A DNA stretch of 64,000 nucleotides from Tenrec ecaudatus (GCF_050624435.1 NC_134547.1:29994419-30058418); one strand, 5' to 3'. Counted from the stretch's first letter, positions 30,307 through 41,969 are shown. Notes: generated by a model from the letters alone, not told the origin. Program-made: numbers and translations.

Positions 30307-31866
30307 CTTTTTAAAAAATCATTTTATTAGGGGCTCATACAACTCTTATCACAATCCATACATACATCAATTGTGTAAAGCACATTTGTACATTCATTGC
30401 TCTCATCATTCTCAAAACATTTGCTCTTCACTTAAGCCCCTGGCATCAGCTCCTCATTCCTCAACCCCCTGCTCCCTCCTCCATTATGAACCCTAGATAA
30501 TTTATAAATTATTATTTTGTCCTATCTTAAACTGTCTGATATCTCCCTTCACCCACTTTTCTGCTGTCTGACCCCCAGGGAGGGGGTTATGTGTAGAGCC
30601 TTGCAATCGGTTCCCCCTCTCCACCCCACCCTCCTTCCACCCTCCCAGTATTGCCACTCACACCCCTGGCTCTGAAGGGATCATCCACCCTGGGTTCCCT
30701 GTGTTTCCAGTTTCTATCTGTACCAGTGTACATCCTCTGGTCTAGCTGATTTATAAGATAGAATTGGGATCATGATAGTGGGAAGTGGGGAAGCATTTAG
30801 GAACTAGAGGAAGGTGGTGTTTCATCTTTGCTACATCGCACCCTGACTGGCTCATCTCCTCCCTGAGACCCTTCTCTAAGGGGATGTCCAGTGGCCTACA
30901 AATGGGCTTTGGGTCTGCACTCCACACTCCCTTGCTCATTCACAATGATAATGATATTTTGTTCTGATGATTCCTGATCCCTGATCCCTTCAACACCTCG
31001 TGATTGCACGGGCTGATGTGCTTCTTCCATTTGGGCTTTTTTGCTTCTGAGCTAGATGTCCACTTGTTTACCTTCAAGCCTTTAAGACCCCAGGCACTAT
31101 ATCTTTTGATAGTCAGGCACCATCTGCTTTCTTTGCCACATTTGCTTATGCAACCATTTGTCTTCAGCGATTAGATCAGGGAGGTGAGCAAACAATGATA
31201 TGATTTTTTGTTTTTTGATGCCTGATACCTGATCCCTTCGGCACCTTGTGATTGCGCAGGCTGATGTTCTACTTCCAAGCGGGCTTTGTGCTTCTGAGCT
31301 ATATAGCTGCTTGTTTACCTTGAAGCCTTTAAGACCCCTGATGCTATATCTTTTGATAGTCAGGCACCATCAGCTTTCTTTGCCACATTTGCTTATGCAC
31401 CCGCTTTTTCTTCAGTGATTGTGTCGGGAAGGTGAGCATCATAGAGTGACAGTTTAATAGCACAAAGTATTCTTGAAATTGGACCGACAGTTCCAGGGGG
31501 ACATGGGAGAAGGGGAGTTGGGGGAAAGGTAGTGGTGTTAACAAACCCAGGGACAAGGGAACAAAAGGTCATCCAAATCTGGTGAAGAGGGTGTAGGAGG
31601 CCTGGTAGGTTGAGATTAAGGCAATGTAACGGAGAGGAATTACTGAAACCCAAATGAAGGCTGAACATGATAGTGGGACAAGGGAAAAGTAAAAGGAAAT
31701 AGAGGAAAGAACTAGGAGGCAAAGGGCATTTATAGAGGTCTAAATAGGGGCATGTACATATGTAAATATATTTATTTATGAGAATGGGAAATAGATTTAT
31801 GTGCATATATTTATAGGTTTAGTGTTAAGGTAGCAGATGGACATCAGGCCTCCACTCAAGTCCTCC
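30307..31866 (-). mobile_element. 1.56-kb young L1 3' UTR insertion with target-site duplication
   Basis: The plus strand starts 'ctttttaaaaaatcatttta' and carries the family's long 3' UTR in antisense, including two copies of the 'tttaagacccc' / 'ttttgatagtcaggcaccat' module (about 31080-31125 and 31330-31375). The flanks are ctctggtgcttctt at 30293-30306 and ctctggtccttctt at 31867-31880, a 14-bp target-site duplication with one mismatch. ORF2 is not reached, so the copy is 5' truncated within the 3' UTR region. Confidence 0.9.
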
Positions 31867-31930
31867 CTCTGGTCCTTCTTATTGATTGTCCAGCTTTCAC
31901 ATGCATATGAGGTGACTGAAAATCTAATGG
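31867..31930 (-). mobile_element. RTE LINE, third segment, antisense
   Basis: After the L1, 'attgattgtccagctttcac' and 'atgcatatgaggtgactgaa' resume the RTE. The order and spacing match an uninterrupted copy such as the one at 45.7-46.7 kb. Confidence 0.8.
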
Positions 31931-32169
31931 ATTTTCAGTCTAAAATTTCAAACATGCCTTTTCTCAACAGTATGTTAAATTCTGTGCCATTGGATAAGTT
32001 AATGATACTATCAATAGAATTACCTTAAACCCCAGAGGGATGATTGATACTGTTCTCTGTCATAAAATGACATTGAGGCCTCAAAAGCGACCCAGAGATG
32101 TATATAATCCATATACAAGAGGGTGGACTTGGGGCTTTCACTTAATTTCTACCCTCAACCCAAGAACAA

Positions 32170-32560
32170 TGAGTTCTTATGTCATGGCCCTGCTGGACAC
32201 TCACCCTCATGAGGTGATCCCTGAAGATGTGGGCGCCACAGCAGCGTGTGATGAAGAGTGCAGTTGGTGCCCAACTATCTAACAGAATAGCACCTGGAGT
32301 CTTAAAGGTTGGTATTCAAACAAGCAGCTAAGAAAAGTGTCATCCAAATCCTCCTGGAAGAAGCACACCAGCCTCTGTGATCCAAGGATGATACATGACA
32401 AAATCCAAATCCAAAGGAGGGAAAGGTGTCAGAGTTTAAATTGTGAACACCCAATCTGCAGAAGGCTATGGATGGCAGCGAGAGCTCAACATAGGGAAGT
32501 GTATGATATGTGAGTTATATTTCAATAAAACTATTGGGAAAAGAAGAAGTAATATGGAAA
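32170..32560 (+). mobile_element. Older L1 3' UTR relative, sense
   Basis: Shares modules with the young family ('ggagtcttaaaggttggtat', 'gaagcacaccagcctctgtg') but ends differently ('gagttatatttcaataaaac'), the style of an older L1 3' end. Confidence 0.6.
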
Positions 32561-32619
32561 TGTCTTAAATAAGAATTTCATTTTTGGGGGGCCAGGTGTT
32601 GTTTAATATTTTCATTAAT

Positions 32620-33850
32620 ATTTTAACCCCCCTTTAAAATAATTTTATCGGGAGTGTTTACAGCTCTTATCACAATCCATACTCATATCCATTGTGTCAA
32701 GCACATTTGGACATATGTTGACATCATCATTTTTAAAACATTTTCTTTCTACTTGAGCCCTTGGTATCAGCTCCTCATTCCCTCCCTCCCCCCTCCCTCC
32801 TTTATGATCCCTTGATCATTTATATATATATATATATTTTTCATGTCTTACACAGACTGCTATCTTCCTTCACCTACTTTTCTGTTGTCCATCCCCCTTC
32901 CTCCCCCTACTTTTCCCTTCCCCTCCTGGTATTGCTACTGTCATTTTTGGTCCTGAGGAGTTTATCTGTCCTGGACTCCCTGTGTTTTGTGCTCTTATCT
33001 GGTCCAGACAGATTTGTAAGGTAGAATTGGGATGATGATGGGGCGGGTAGGGGGCAGGAAGCATTAAAGAACTAGAGGAAAGTTGTATGTTTCCTTGGCA
33101 CTATACTACACCCTGACTGGCTCATCTCTTCCTTGTGACCCTTCTGAAAGGGGATGTCCAGTTGTCTACAGTTGCTCTTTGGGTCTCATCTCTGCACTCC
33201 ACCTCATTCACATTGATATGATTTTTTATTCTGATTCTTTGATGCCTGGTCTCATTGACACCTCATGATCACACAGGCTGGTGTGCTTCTTCCATGTGGA
33301 CTTTGTTGCTTCTCAGTTAGATGGCCGCTTATTTATCTTCAAGCATTTAATACCCCAAACACTATATCTTTTGATAGCCGAGCACCATCAGCGTTCTTCA
33401 CCACATTTGCTTATGCACCCATGTTGTCTTCAGTGATCATGTCAGGAAGGTGAGCATCACAGAATGCTGGGTTATTAAAATAAAATGTTCTTGCATTGAG
33501 GGAGTATTTGAGTAGAGAGGCCAATGTCTGTCTGCTACCTTAATACTTAATATATAAATATATGTACATAGATCTATTCTATATCCTTATATATAAATGT
33601 ATTTACAGAAGTACATGCCTGTATTTATACCTCTATAAATGTCCCTTGGCTCCTAGTTCTTTCCTCTATTTCCTTTTACTTTCCTCTTGCCCCACTATCA
33701 TGTTCAGCCTTCATTTTGGTTTCGGTAATTCCTCTTGGCTACCTTGCCCTTGCTTTAGCCCCACCAGGCATCCTACACCCTCCTTGCAATCAGTTTTAGC
33801 TCACTTCTTCCACTGTCCCTGAAAAACCCTTTCTTATCATATAAAAAAGA
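32620..33850 (-). mobile_element. Young-family L1 3' UTR, antisense
   Basis: Starts 'tttaaaataattttatcggg' and continues through 'ctgttgtccatcccccttcc', 'gatagccgagcaccatcagc' and 'cctctatttccttttacttt'. It is more diverged than the 30307-31866 copy. A (TA)n patch lies at about 32820-32838. Confidence 0.8.
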
Positions 33851-33904
33851 AAATAGTTGGTTTGTTCAAGTATGTGCTAGGTCTCAAAGTGACATCTTTG
33901 TGCC

Positions 33905-34240
33905 TACAAAGGCCCTGCTAGCTGCCAAGATTTGTCTCTGACTCCCGGTGATCCCATGTGTGATCGAACAAAGTATTGGCTGACCCTACCCAATCTTCAT
34001 GAGCATCAGAAATCTGAATCCATTGTTGTATAATGCCTGCCACCCTAGGGGGCATCTTCAACATTGTATCAGACAATGTATTGTTGTGACCCACAGGGAG
34101 GCCCGTCCTCTCTGTCCGTCTTAGTCTGGAACCTTCACTGAAACCTGTCAGCCATGGGTGACCTTGCTGGTATTTGCAATACCAGCGACAACACAAGTCA
34201 GCACAGTACAGCAAACTGACAGATGGGTGGTGGGAAAGGT
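33905..34240 (+). mobile_element. Composite afrotherian repeat ('cttagtctggaa' family)
   Basis: The first part ('gctgccaagatttgtctctg', 'gatcgaacaaagtattggct') looks like RTE/SINE-tail sequence. The second part ('gtctgtccgtcttagtctgg' region, 'gaccttgctggtatttgcaa') is the family also seen at 15170 and 45284. Confidence 0.55.
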
Positions 34241-34254
34241 CTTACTAGATTATA

Positions 34255-34480
34255 TTTAGTGGACGAGACACATAATGTGGAGCTTGGGGAAGGTTTATGC
34301 ATTTGAATTGAGGCGCTGGCCAGGAGCACTGAGGGTGCCGTGGACTTCCGGAAGAACAGCTGGATCTGTCTTGGAGCAAGGGCAGCTGGAGTCCTCCTTG
34401 GACGGGCTGACAAAGTGGCTGCAATGAGGATGGTGCAGAACTGGGCGGTGTTGCAGTCCATTGTCCATGGGCGCCTGAAG
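34255..34480 (+). mobile_element. RTE LINE 3' part, sense
   Basis: Sense RTE text: 'gaggcgctggccaggagcac', 'gtggacttccggaagaacag', 'acaaagtggctgcaatgagg', 'atggtgcagaactgggcggt'. The frame is broken. Confidence 0.75.
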
Positions 34481-35463
34481 ACACCTAACGTAGATGGGAA
34501 GACAGTTTGCCTTTGGATTGGTCTTGACTTTGGCCTGAGTGGGAGAGTCTCGGGCAGGGCCAGCTGGGAGGGTCTGGATGAGACACCCAGCCTTAGAGGG
34601 AGACACCTAAGGACTTGGTCCATCCGGGTAGATGTATTCCTTTGCTGAGCACCTGCGGAGGACAGGCGCCTGAGATGAGCCAGACAGGGCCAGCTCCAGG
34701 TAGGGACTGGGTAAAGGGAGCAGAGGGCTAAATGGAGGGTGAGGTCACTTGGGGTTGCGGTGGTGGGGTGTAGGCCAGAACACCACTTCCTCTAAGTGGG
34801 GGCTGCTGACTGGCCCTGGGCAAAGATAGGCAAGGAATTCTGGCAGAGAATCACCTGGGGTGGGTCCCATTCCCCGCCCTCCTCAGATGGAGCAGCTGCA
34901 AAGAGGATCTGGGGGCCCAGCTACCTGACTGGGCCCTGGGGTGCTGTTCCCTAGCCTGCATGGGGAGTGCTTGCCTGCTGCCAGGATGCTCCCACCAGGC
35001 AGCCTGCCTCCCCCGGGCCTGCTTTCCTGCTCAGGACACCCATCCAGGCCCTGCATTGTCTTGGGAAGAAGTGTGCTCACTCGGGTGGGTTATTATTAGC
35101 CTGAGATGAAGTGTAAGGCCCTGAATGGGGATGCCGAGCTCCTGCCTGACACGGTGGCCGAGGCAAGAAGGAAATGATTCATTATGGCTACAAGGCATGC
35201 TCTAATTTCATAGAACAAAATAAATGACAGTCGTATTTTGGGCAGCACCACGCAGAGATAGCATTGTTCGCTGACTGCCTCTCACCTGGGCTGTGAGGAG
35301 AACTGGAGCGGCTTCGTGCAGGGAGGTGAGGGGCTGGGAATGGGGGTAGTGGGAGGTGGCAGGCACCCTAACCCTAGAAAAATGAGTGAACTCCTTGCTG
35401 TGGTGGCCAAGGGCCCTGGAGGTCCCCCTCAGACAGGGTTTCCTGATCCCATTTCTCTCGCAG
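34481..35463. other. GC-rich unique sequence, no gene seen
   Basis: No repeat recognised. It leads into a possible splice acceptor at 35461-35463 (see the candidate exon). Confidence 0.45.
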
Positions 35464-35603
35464 CACCCCACACATCCCTCCTCCTCCTGGCTTCTCCAAA
35501 CCGTCCTCATGTGTTCAGCCCGAGCTCAGAGCTGCCCCTCCAGGGAGCCTGCAGCACCCAGCCTCAGGACCACCGATGCTTCCAGCTCTGAGCCTGTCCC
35601 TCG
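35464..35603 (+). other. Weak candidate exon
   Basis: A pyrimidine-rich tract and cag ('catttctctcgcag') end at 35463. One frame then stays open for 46 codons and ends at a near-consensus donor 'ctcggtaagag' at 35604. In that frame it reads HPTHPSSSWLLQTVLMCSAR, continues S/P-rich, and the exon would be 140 nt. The region is GC-rich with scattered CpGs. I recognise no protein. Such exon-like windows occur by chance in GC-rich DNA, so this is only a candidate. Confidence 0.15.
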
Positions 35604-35999
35604 GTAAGAGCCTCACTGTTCGGCGGCACCTCCCGGGGCTGCCCTGTGCCCGCTGGCCTTGCTCGGGTCCTGGGTCTTCCGTGGGTGAGAAACCCTCGGT
35701 GCTCCCAGGCATGCAGGGACTGTGCAAGCCCTCCGGGAAGGGGGCGGGGGCGGTCCCGTGGCAGGTAGGTCCCAAACAAACTGAGACTGCGGCCTCTGGG
35801 GGGAAGACATGGATTGAATCTATCCTTTCTGACCCTGGACACGGAATGTGAACAGCCTGTTGTCATGCAGAGTGCATTGGACAGGGGATTGCTGAAGATG
35901 CGGTTAGGTTAAAATTTAACAACTGATCATTTGCTCTCCCTGCTGACCCATTTAACATTTGCTCTACTTTTTAATATTTGCTACTTTCTTTTTGATTGA
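35604..35999. other. Unique sequence, no gene seen
   Basis: CpG-bearing up to 35770, then AT-rich. No feature is recognised. Confidence 0.4.
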
Positions 36000-36290
36000 G
36001 GGCTTTCTGTGTTTCACCTAGTGATTGTTAGTTTGGTTGTTGTTTTGCTGTATATGAAATCCAGGGTAGGTAAATCTACGGACAATAGCTGGATTAATGG
36101 TTCCTTGGGAGTATGGGGGAGGGTGTTGAGGGGAAATAGGGAGCTAATAATAATAAGTACAAGAAAGAAAAAATGTTCTAGAATTGATTATGGTGATGAT
36201 TGTACAACTCTTCTTAATATGATTGAACTATTGAATTGTCTGATATGTGAATTTTATGCTAATAAAACTGTTAGAAAATAATGAAGAATT
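36000..36290 (+). mobile_element. Old L1 3' end, sense
   Basis: The order 'gaattgattatggtgatgat', 'gtacaactcttcttaatatg', 'ttgtctgatatgtgaatttt' and 'ctaataaaactgtt' matches the generic L1 3' terminus with its polyadenylation signal. Confidence 0.65.
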
Positions 36291-37368
36291 TCAAGACCTA
36301 AGAGCAGAGTGTGAGACCCAGCATGGGCCCTTCTGCACAGTGCACGGCGTCTTGGAGGCAGTTCTGGGACCCTGGACAGCATTGCCAGGATGGTGGAAGG
36401 GGTCTCAGCTGGCTCAACAGGGAAACGGGGCATGGCCAGAGGCTCCCCTTTACTGCTCTGCCATTACTCTGCAGTCCTGAGTGCTTGTGGGAGCCAGGAA
36501 GTTGTCCCTGACATCCTCTGGCTGTGCTCCTTGGGCCCCTTCAGGCACTAGCGCCCCTTCCTGAAGGCTGCCCATTTCTTCAGTGACAAACCATTCACGT
36601 GGTTCCATGCCTCCCCCAAATGGCGCCAACAAGAACCTGGGCGTCTATGGGGCCTCCAGTCCGCATGTGGGGGCAGAATCTTACTTTCCCAGAGTGCTTC
36701 ATTTGTGCTTCGGGACACAGGAGAAAAGTAACAGACGAGAGGATCATGTTCGGGGTAATTTCATCTCTGGGCGTCTAACCGAGGGAGGAGCCTGGCTCAC
36801 GGACCCTGCCTTATCTGCACACAGAATGGCTTCCCGTCCAGAAGTGCACATTGCGAAGGCGTGCCACTCTGACCCTTGTAAGAAGTTGCGGAGTTAAAAG
36901 GGAAACGGAACTTTTGTGTGGCGAGTGGTGTCTTCAGAGGCTTCCCCGGGGGGGGGGGGGGGGCACTGGCCTGTGGAGCAGTGGTGAGCTCCATGGGTCG
37001 GGGCCTTCTCTGGACAGGCCACTACCCCAGCAGATGAGGGGCGTCAGGCACCGCACAGAGCCCCTGCAGGGCGTCAGCAGAGTCACCCAAGGCCACTAGG
37101 AGGGGTCCTCACACAGACCCAGGCAGGACAGTGCTGCTGGAGCCTCCTGTTCGCTGCTCTGTAAGAGGATGGGGCCGGGTAGGGCTGACCCCGAGTCACA
37201 CTGTGCAGTAGGGACTGAGTCTGCCTGGCTTTCCCTGGGGTGAAGTAGGCGCAGAGGCCATGAATAGCTTTCCCTTCTCTCTGCCTTCCTCCCCACCCTA
37301 TCCCCTACCGTTCCAGTCAGTGCAGAGTTTTCACAGAACTTGAACCAGATACCGGCCTTTAAAAGTCA
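36291..37368. other. GC-rich unique sequence, no gene seen
   Basis: Contains a G16 run at 36948-36963. Open frames up to 104 codons have no signature. Confidence 0.45.
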
Positions 37369-38283
37369 GATAAATGCCCTTAGCCTCTGAATTCTTTCCT
37401 CTATTTCCTTTTACTTTCCTCTTGTCCCACTATCATGCTCAGCCTTCATTTGGGTTCCAATGATTTCTCTCGGCTACGTTGGCCTTGATCAAGCCCTACC
37501 CGGGCTTCTACACCCTCCTCACCCTCATCTTTGGATCACTTGTTGTTCCCTTGTCCCTGGGTTGGTCAACACCACCTCCTTCCCCCCACCTCCTCCTCTC
37601 CCATGTCCCCCTGGAACCATCAGTCCATTGTTTTCTCCTCCAGACCATTCATTTAGCCTATCTTATCTACACTTAATCTTAGCCAAAAGGCCGAGAAGCG
37701 ATAGCCTATCTTATCTAGATAGACCTGCAGATATAATAATATGCACAGAAAAACAAGACAGAGTGACAGAAGAAAACAAAAGGACAACAACAACATCAAA
37801 AACAATGAAAAAAAACCAAAGGGGGGGGGACTCTGTAAATAGTTCAAGGTCTGTTTGTTGACCTCTAGGAGTGTTCTCCTGTGAGTCCTATGGGATGCCA
37901 CGCTCTGGCCCCAAAGTCTACCCTTGGTATTCCCTTGGGACCTCCCTGCTCTTTCTCCCCCTCCCCCCCCACCACACCCCATGCCCCGGAACATGCCCTT
38001 AGTGTTTTGCCTCATTGTGGTGGGGTCAGACTGGGCTCAATTCCAACACTGTGTCTCCAGTGTTGTCCCCCGTAGAGCCATGGGCCAGTGAGGGACGTCA
38101 TGTCTCATAGTGGGGCTGGCCATATGGTCCTTTCTGTGCATTGGCTGTTCTGAGCAGGGATATCATCCTCAAGGCTTGGTGGGCCAGGATGGGCTCTACT
38201 TTCTCCCCCTTAATTTTCTCCCATGTGCTCTGATCAGACATGTCCCTCTCCCCAAGCTGCAGCTTCAGTGCTGTCCTCTAATA
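37369..38283 (-). mobile_element. L1 5' segment, inverted (twin priming)
   Basis: The upstream part of the L1 3' region lies here in antisense, from 'ataaatgcccttagcctctg' to 'gctgtcctctaatatatgat'. It abuts a sense-oriented 3' part at 38284-39300. Compared with uninverted copies such as 51090-51200, about 55 nt between the two breakpoints are missing. This is the pattern of twin-primed L1 insertion. Confidence 0.8.
37669..37701 (-). pseudogene. RNU2 (pseudogene fragment): Truncated U2 snRNA retropseudogene, tailless
   Basis: On the minus strand this reads TCGCTTCTCGGCCTTTTGGC and continues TAAGATTAAGTGT. That is the 5' end of U2 snRNA (nt 2-34, or 1-34 if the T at 37702 is shared), with one C-to-T difference at about nt 28. 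It stops abruptly, with no Sm site, no 3' stem-loops and no poly-A. It is flanked by a perfect 15-bp direct repeat, tagcctatcttatct, at 37654-37668 and 37702-37716. These are the marks of a tailless retropseudogene made by L1 machinery. It inserted into the inverted arm of the L1 at 37369-39300, so it is younger than that L1. Confidence 0.9.
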
Positions 38284-39300
38284 TATGATAAGGGGAAATA
38301 GATCTATGTGCATATATTTATAGGTTTAGAATTAAGGCAGCAGATGGACATAGGACCTCCATTCAAGTGCTTCCTCAATGCAAGAGCACTTTGTTCTATT
38401 AAATTGGCATTCTACAATGCTCACCTTCCTGACATGATCACTGAAGACAAATGTGTACATAAGCAAAAGTGGTGAAGAAAGCTGATGGTGCCTGGCTATC
38501 AGAAGTGTCTGGGGTCTTAAAAGCTTGAAGGTAAACAAGAAACCATGTAGCTCAGAAGCAGCAAAGTCCACATGGAGAAGCACACCAACATGTGTGACTA
38601 CGAGGTAGGTGTCCATGGGATCAGGTATCAAGTATCAAAGAACAAACATCACATCATTATGAATGAGGTGGAGTGGGGAGACCCAAAGACCATCTGTAGC
38701 CAAGTGAATATCCCCTTACAGAAGAGTCTCGGGGAAGAGATGAGACAGTCAAGGTACAATGTAGCAATGATGAAACATACAACTTTCCTCTAGTTCCTAA
38801 ATGCTTTCTCCTCCCCCCTCACTATCATGATCCCAATTCTACCTTAAAAATCTGGCTAGACCAAAGGTTGTACATTGGTACAGGTAGGAACCAGAAACAC
38901 AGGGAATCCAGGACAGATGATCCCTTCAGGACCAGTGGTGAGAGTGGTGATACTGGGAAGGGGGAGGGAAGGTGGGGTAGAAAGGGGGAACTGATTATAA
39001 GGATCTACATATAACTTCCCTGGGGGACAGCCAACAGAAGAGTGGGTGAGGGGAGACATCGGACAGTGTAAGATATGGCAAAATAATAGTTTATAAATTA
39101 TCAAAGGTTCATTAGGGAGAGGGGAGCAGGGAGGAAGGAGATAAAAAGAGGAGCTGATACCAAGGGCTCAAGTAGAAAGCAAGTGTTTTGAGAATGATGA
39201 GGGCAACAAATGTACAAATGTGCATGACATACAATGGATGTTTATATGGATTGTGATAAGAGTTGTACGAGCCCCCAATAAAATGATTATTAAAAAAAAG
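38284..39300 (+). mobile_element. L1 3' segment in sense (partner of inverted arm)
   Basis: From 'gggaaatagatctatgtgca' through 'cttgaaggtaaacaagaaac', 'gaagcacaccaacatgtgtg' and 'agcccccaataaaatgatta' to poly-A. About 1.0 kb of 3' UTR. Confidence 0.85.
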
Positions 39301-40619
39301 AATACATATTACCTCTGTGGATGAACCTTTAATGGCTATTTGTTCTGGAATGATATGATATCTGTGTTAACTACAAGGGTTTTGGGGGAAAATAATGTCT
39401 GTTGTTCTTTAAAAAAAAAGTCATAAAACAATCCAGATGTCCAGGTTGCCTTAGAAACCTCCCAAGAAACCCCCCTCCCCATATTCTTAGTTTACCACAG
39501 TTCTCACCATGCCATACTCTCTCTTGGCCTGGACACCTGCCAACAGGGACCTTCCTTTTTCACTGCTGGGTAGATTTCTTACACCCGACTGGCTTCATGT
39601 AGTGATTTCACCTGCCTGGGTCTTGTAGGCGTTTTGATAGTGTCCATTCATGGAGAAGCTTCTGTTGCCCCTTCTGATGACTGTAGGTGGCCCAGTGTTG
39701 GGAGGGTGTTGAAGGGCGCAGCTGGGGAGGAAGTGTCTACACTCTCCACTGTCTATTCTGCCCTGTGTGAACACACTGGCTTTCCCCTGATCATCAGATG
39801 GGGATTTCTCATGGAGTATTGCGAGTCCAATGGCAACATGTTCCACCCTGGGCAGAGAGAGGACAAGGTGGGGCAGGGAGGGTGGTGGGCAGGAGGAAAG
39901 AAGACATGGGCTGAGCAGGTATTTAGCCACCTGCCCTCTGCCCTCACTGACTGTAATTTTGCAATATTATAAACTTGGAAAATAATATTCTCTCAATAGT
40001 TTGTCTGATCTGAGAAGCCTTTGTGTGAGGACTAATCATTAATAGCTGGAGCCACTTCTCTTGGGGCCTTCCTGGGCCCTGTCAAAGAAGGATCAAGCCA
40101 TAGGCTCTGTACAACGACTCTTCTCAGACATCCAGCCCACACCCTGCCCAAGCCCTGCCTCCTGGCTGGGGGAGCAGGCACAGCTGCTGGCCTGGAGCTC
40201 CTCTGGGAGAGAATGGAAGACCAGGACAATTTCGGAGTGGTCTCCACTGAGGAAGTCACCTGGGCAGAACCGATACTTTGTGTGGTCTGCTCTTGCCTGG
40301 TTCCCCTGATGTCTTAGGATTTGATAGACAATGTCAAGGGTGCCATGTTGTCCAGTGGTCTCTTGCTTGTGACTGCTTCTTGTTCTTGGAGCTTGGGAGA
40401 AGAATAAACAAGTCTCTGATACCCTGCACACCATTCTTCTGGGGGAGGTTTCTCTTTCTCCAGCAGGGTTTGGCTTGTCTTAGCATTCTGGCAAATCAGG
40501 AACAAAGTCTTCAAAGTAATGGGAAAATAGGGAATGCAAGGACTGAGGGTCTCGTTAGTCTGTCCCTCTCCTACTGTAATGGAAGATCCAGGGAGCAACC
40601 TATCTTTCAAGTAAGCCAT
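39301..40619. other. Mostly unique sequence, no gene seen
   Basis: An A9 run occurs at 39410. The 112-codon plus and 111-codon minus frames at 39.6-39.9 kb overlap each other and have no signature. Confidence 0.45.
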
Positions 40620-40804
40620 GAAAATCCCAAATCCACTGCCCCCGAGTTGCTTCTTGCTCCCAGTGACTGCTCCTGAGTGTTTCTGAGACAGTCAGTGTTT
40701 CCAGGAGCCAACGGCTCCTATTTCTCCTGTGGAGTGGCTGGTGGGCTTGAATGGTGGTTTGACAGTCTTGAGGTTAGCTTCACCCCAACACCCCCAGGGC
40801 TCCT
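40620..40804 (-). mobile_element. AfroSINE, antisense
   Basis: Plus strand: 'aaatcccaaatccactgccc', 'gttgcttcttgctcccagtg', 'tctcctgtggagtggctggt', then the head 'caacacccccagggctcc'. Confidence 0.8.
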
Positions 40805-41969
40805 TTCAAGGGTTACCTCCTTGACTGGTTGTCTACTGGGAATTTGAGACCCAGCTGAGCAAAGGCTGATGCATGTTGGAGAGGAAGATGCATCTTCAGT
40901 GTCCATCCGCATGGAAAGCCCTACTTTCTAGAATGCCTCCTGGTGGGTTGGCATTTTCCTGCTCAAAGGGCAGCAGTTTCCTTCGACTAGAGTGCCTGGA
41001 CATTCAGGAATGAATGATGTCCTGAATTCTATAACCAACTCACGCCTGATGGATGGAAGCTTCATCCAAGAAGGGAGGTCGGCCCAGGCTGCGTGACCCT
41101 CCTGTTGGGGTGTTGTGAGAAGCCCACATAAGCTGTTAGGCTCTGCGTTGGAAATAGGGTTAAAATCTTGGAAGGGCCTACATTCTTCTTGAGGAGAAAT
41201 GTTCTCACTTGTTCTGTCATTTTCTTCACAGAGCCTTTCCTGATTTTCCAGAGAAGTTGCCACATGGAAAACCAGGCTGAACTGCAAAGCCACCCAGCTG
41301 GAAGTGGACTGGAGCAGTGACCGCTAGGGGAATGAGCCATTGGACATGCCGTGCCAACCAGGCACAGTCTCGGGTACTTCCCACTCAGACCCCAGGGACG
41401 ATGCCTCTGTTCACGGACAGGCCTCGAGTCCCCAACTGCCATCAAAGTGCCTCAGCCTCAGACAGGCCTATGGTGGTGGGGGGTGTCTTTAACCCTTGCC
41501 TCCCTGACTTTGGAGTGGTGGCTCCTTGTCGAGTGTTCGAGGGGAGAGAGTCTGGAAGCAGCAGCCCTGTCTCAACAGCCCCTGCCTCTGCTTCCCCAGC
41601 GGGGCCCCTGCCTACTTTCCTGAGAAGAAGTTGAAGAAATGCAAGGCTTTGTCTGCTGTCCTTGGCGATTCTACTCAGCGGCCCTCTGGGAGGGGAGCTG
41701 GTTGACAGCTTGAGCAACTTTCCAGCAGAAGAAGGAGCTTTCTTTGCAAGAGGTCCTGGGGGAGGCAGGAAAACCTCTGAAGCCGAGAAGCAGCTCAGTC
41801 AAGCACATTCGCTCTGCATGGCATGCCCTGGCCGCTTTGGCCCAGCTGTGGGCAGAGGGAGACCAGGGGGCTGAGGCAGGTTCAGGCACTCTTGGCTCCT
41901 TTGCCATTCTGCATCAGCCCCCCTGGTGAGGATGGTGAGTGGCACCTCTACAGGAACCCTGGTATGGTA
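40805..41969. other. GC-rich unique sequence, no gene seen
   Basis: No repeat recognised. Several overlapping frames of 90-127 codons occur at 41.0-41.9 kb without signatures. Confidence 0.45.

Noticed and set aside
35576-35851. Signal-peptide-like start (MLPALSLSLG)
   Set aside because: The good donor at 35604 would cut the frame after nine codons, and the downstream residues are not signal-like. It is not enough for a gene call.
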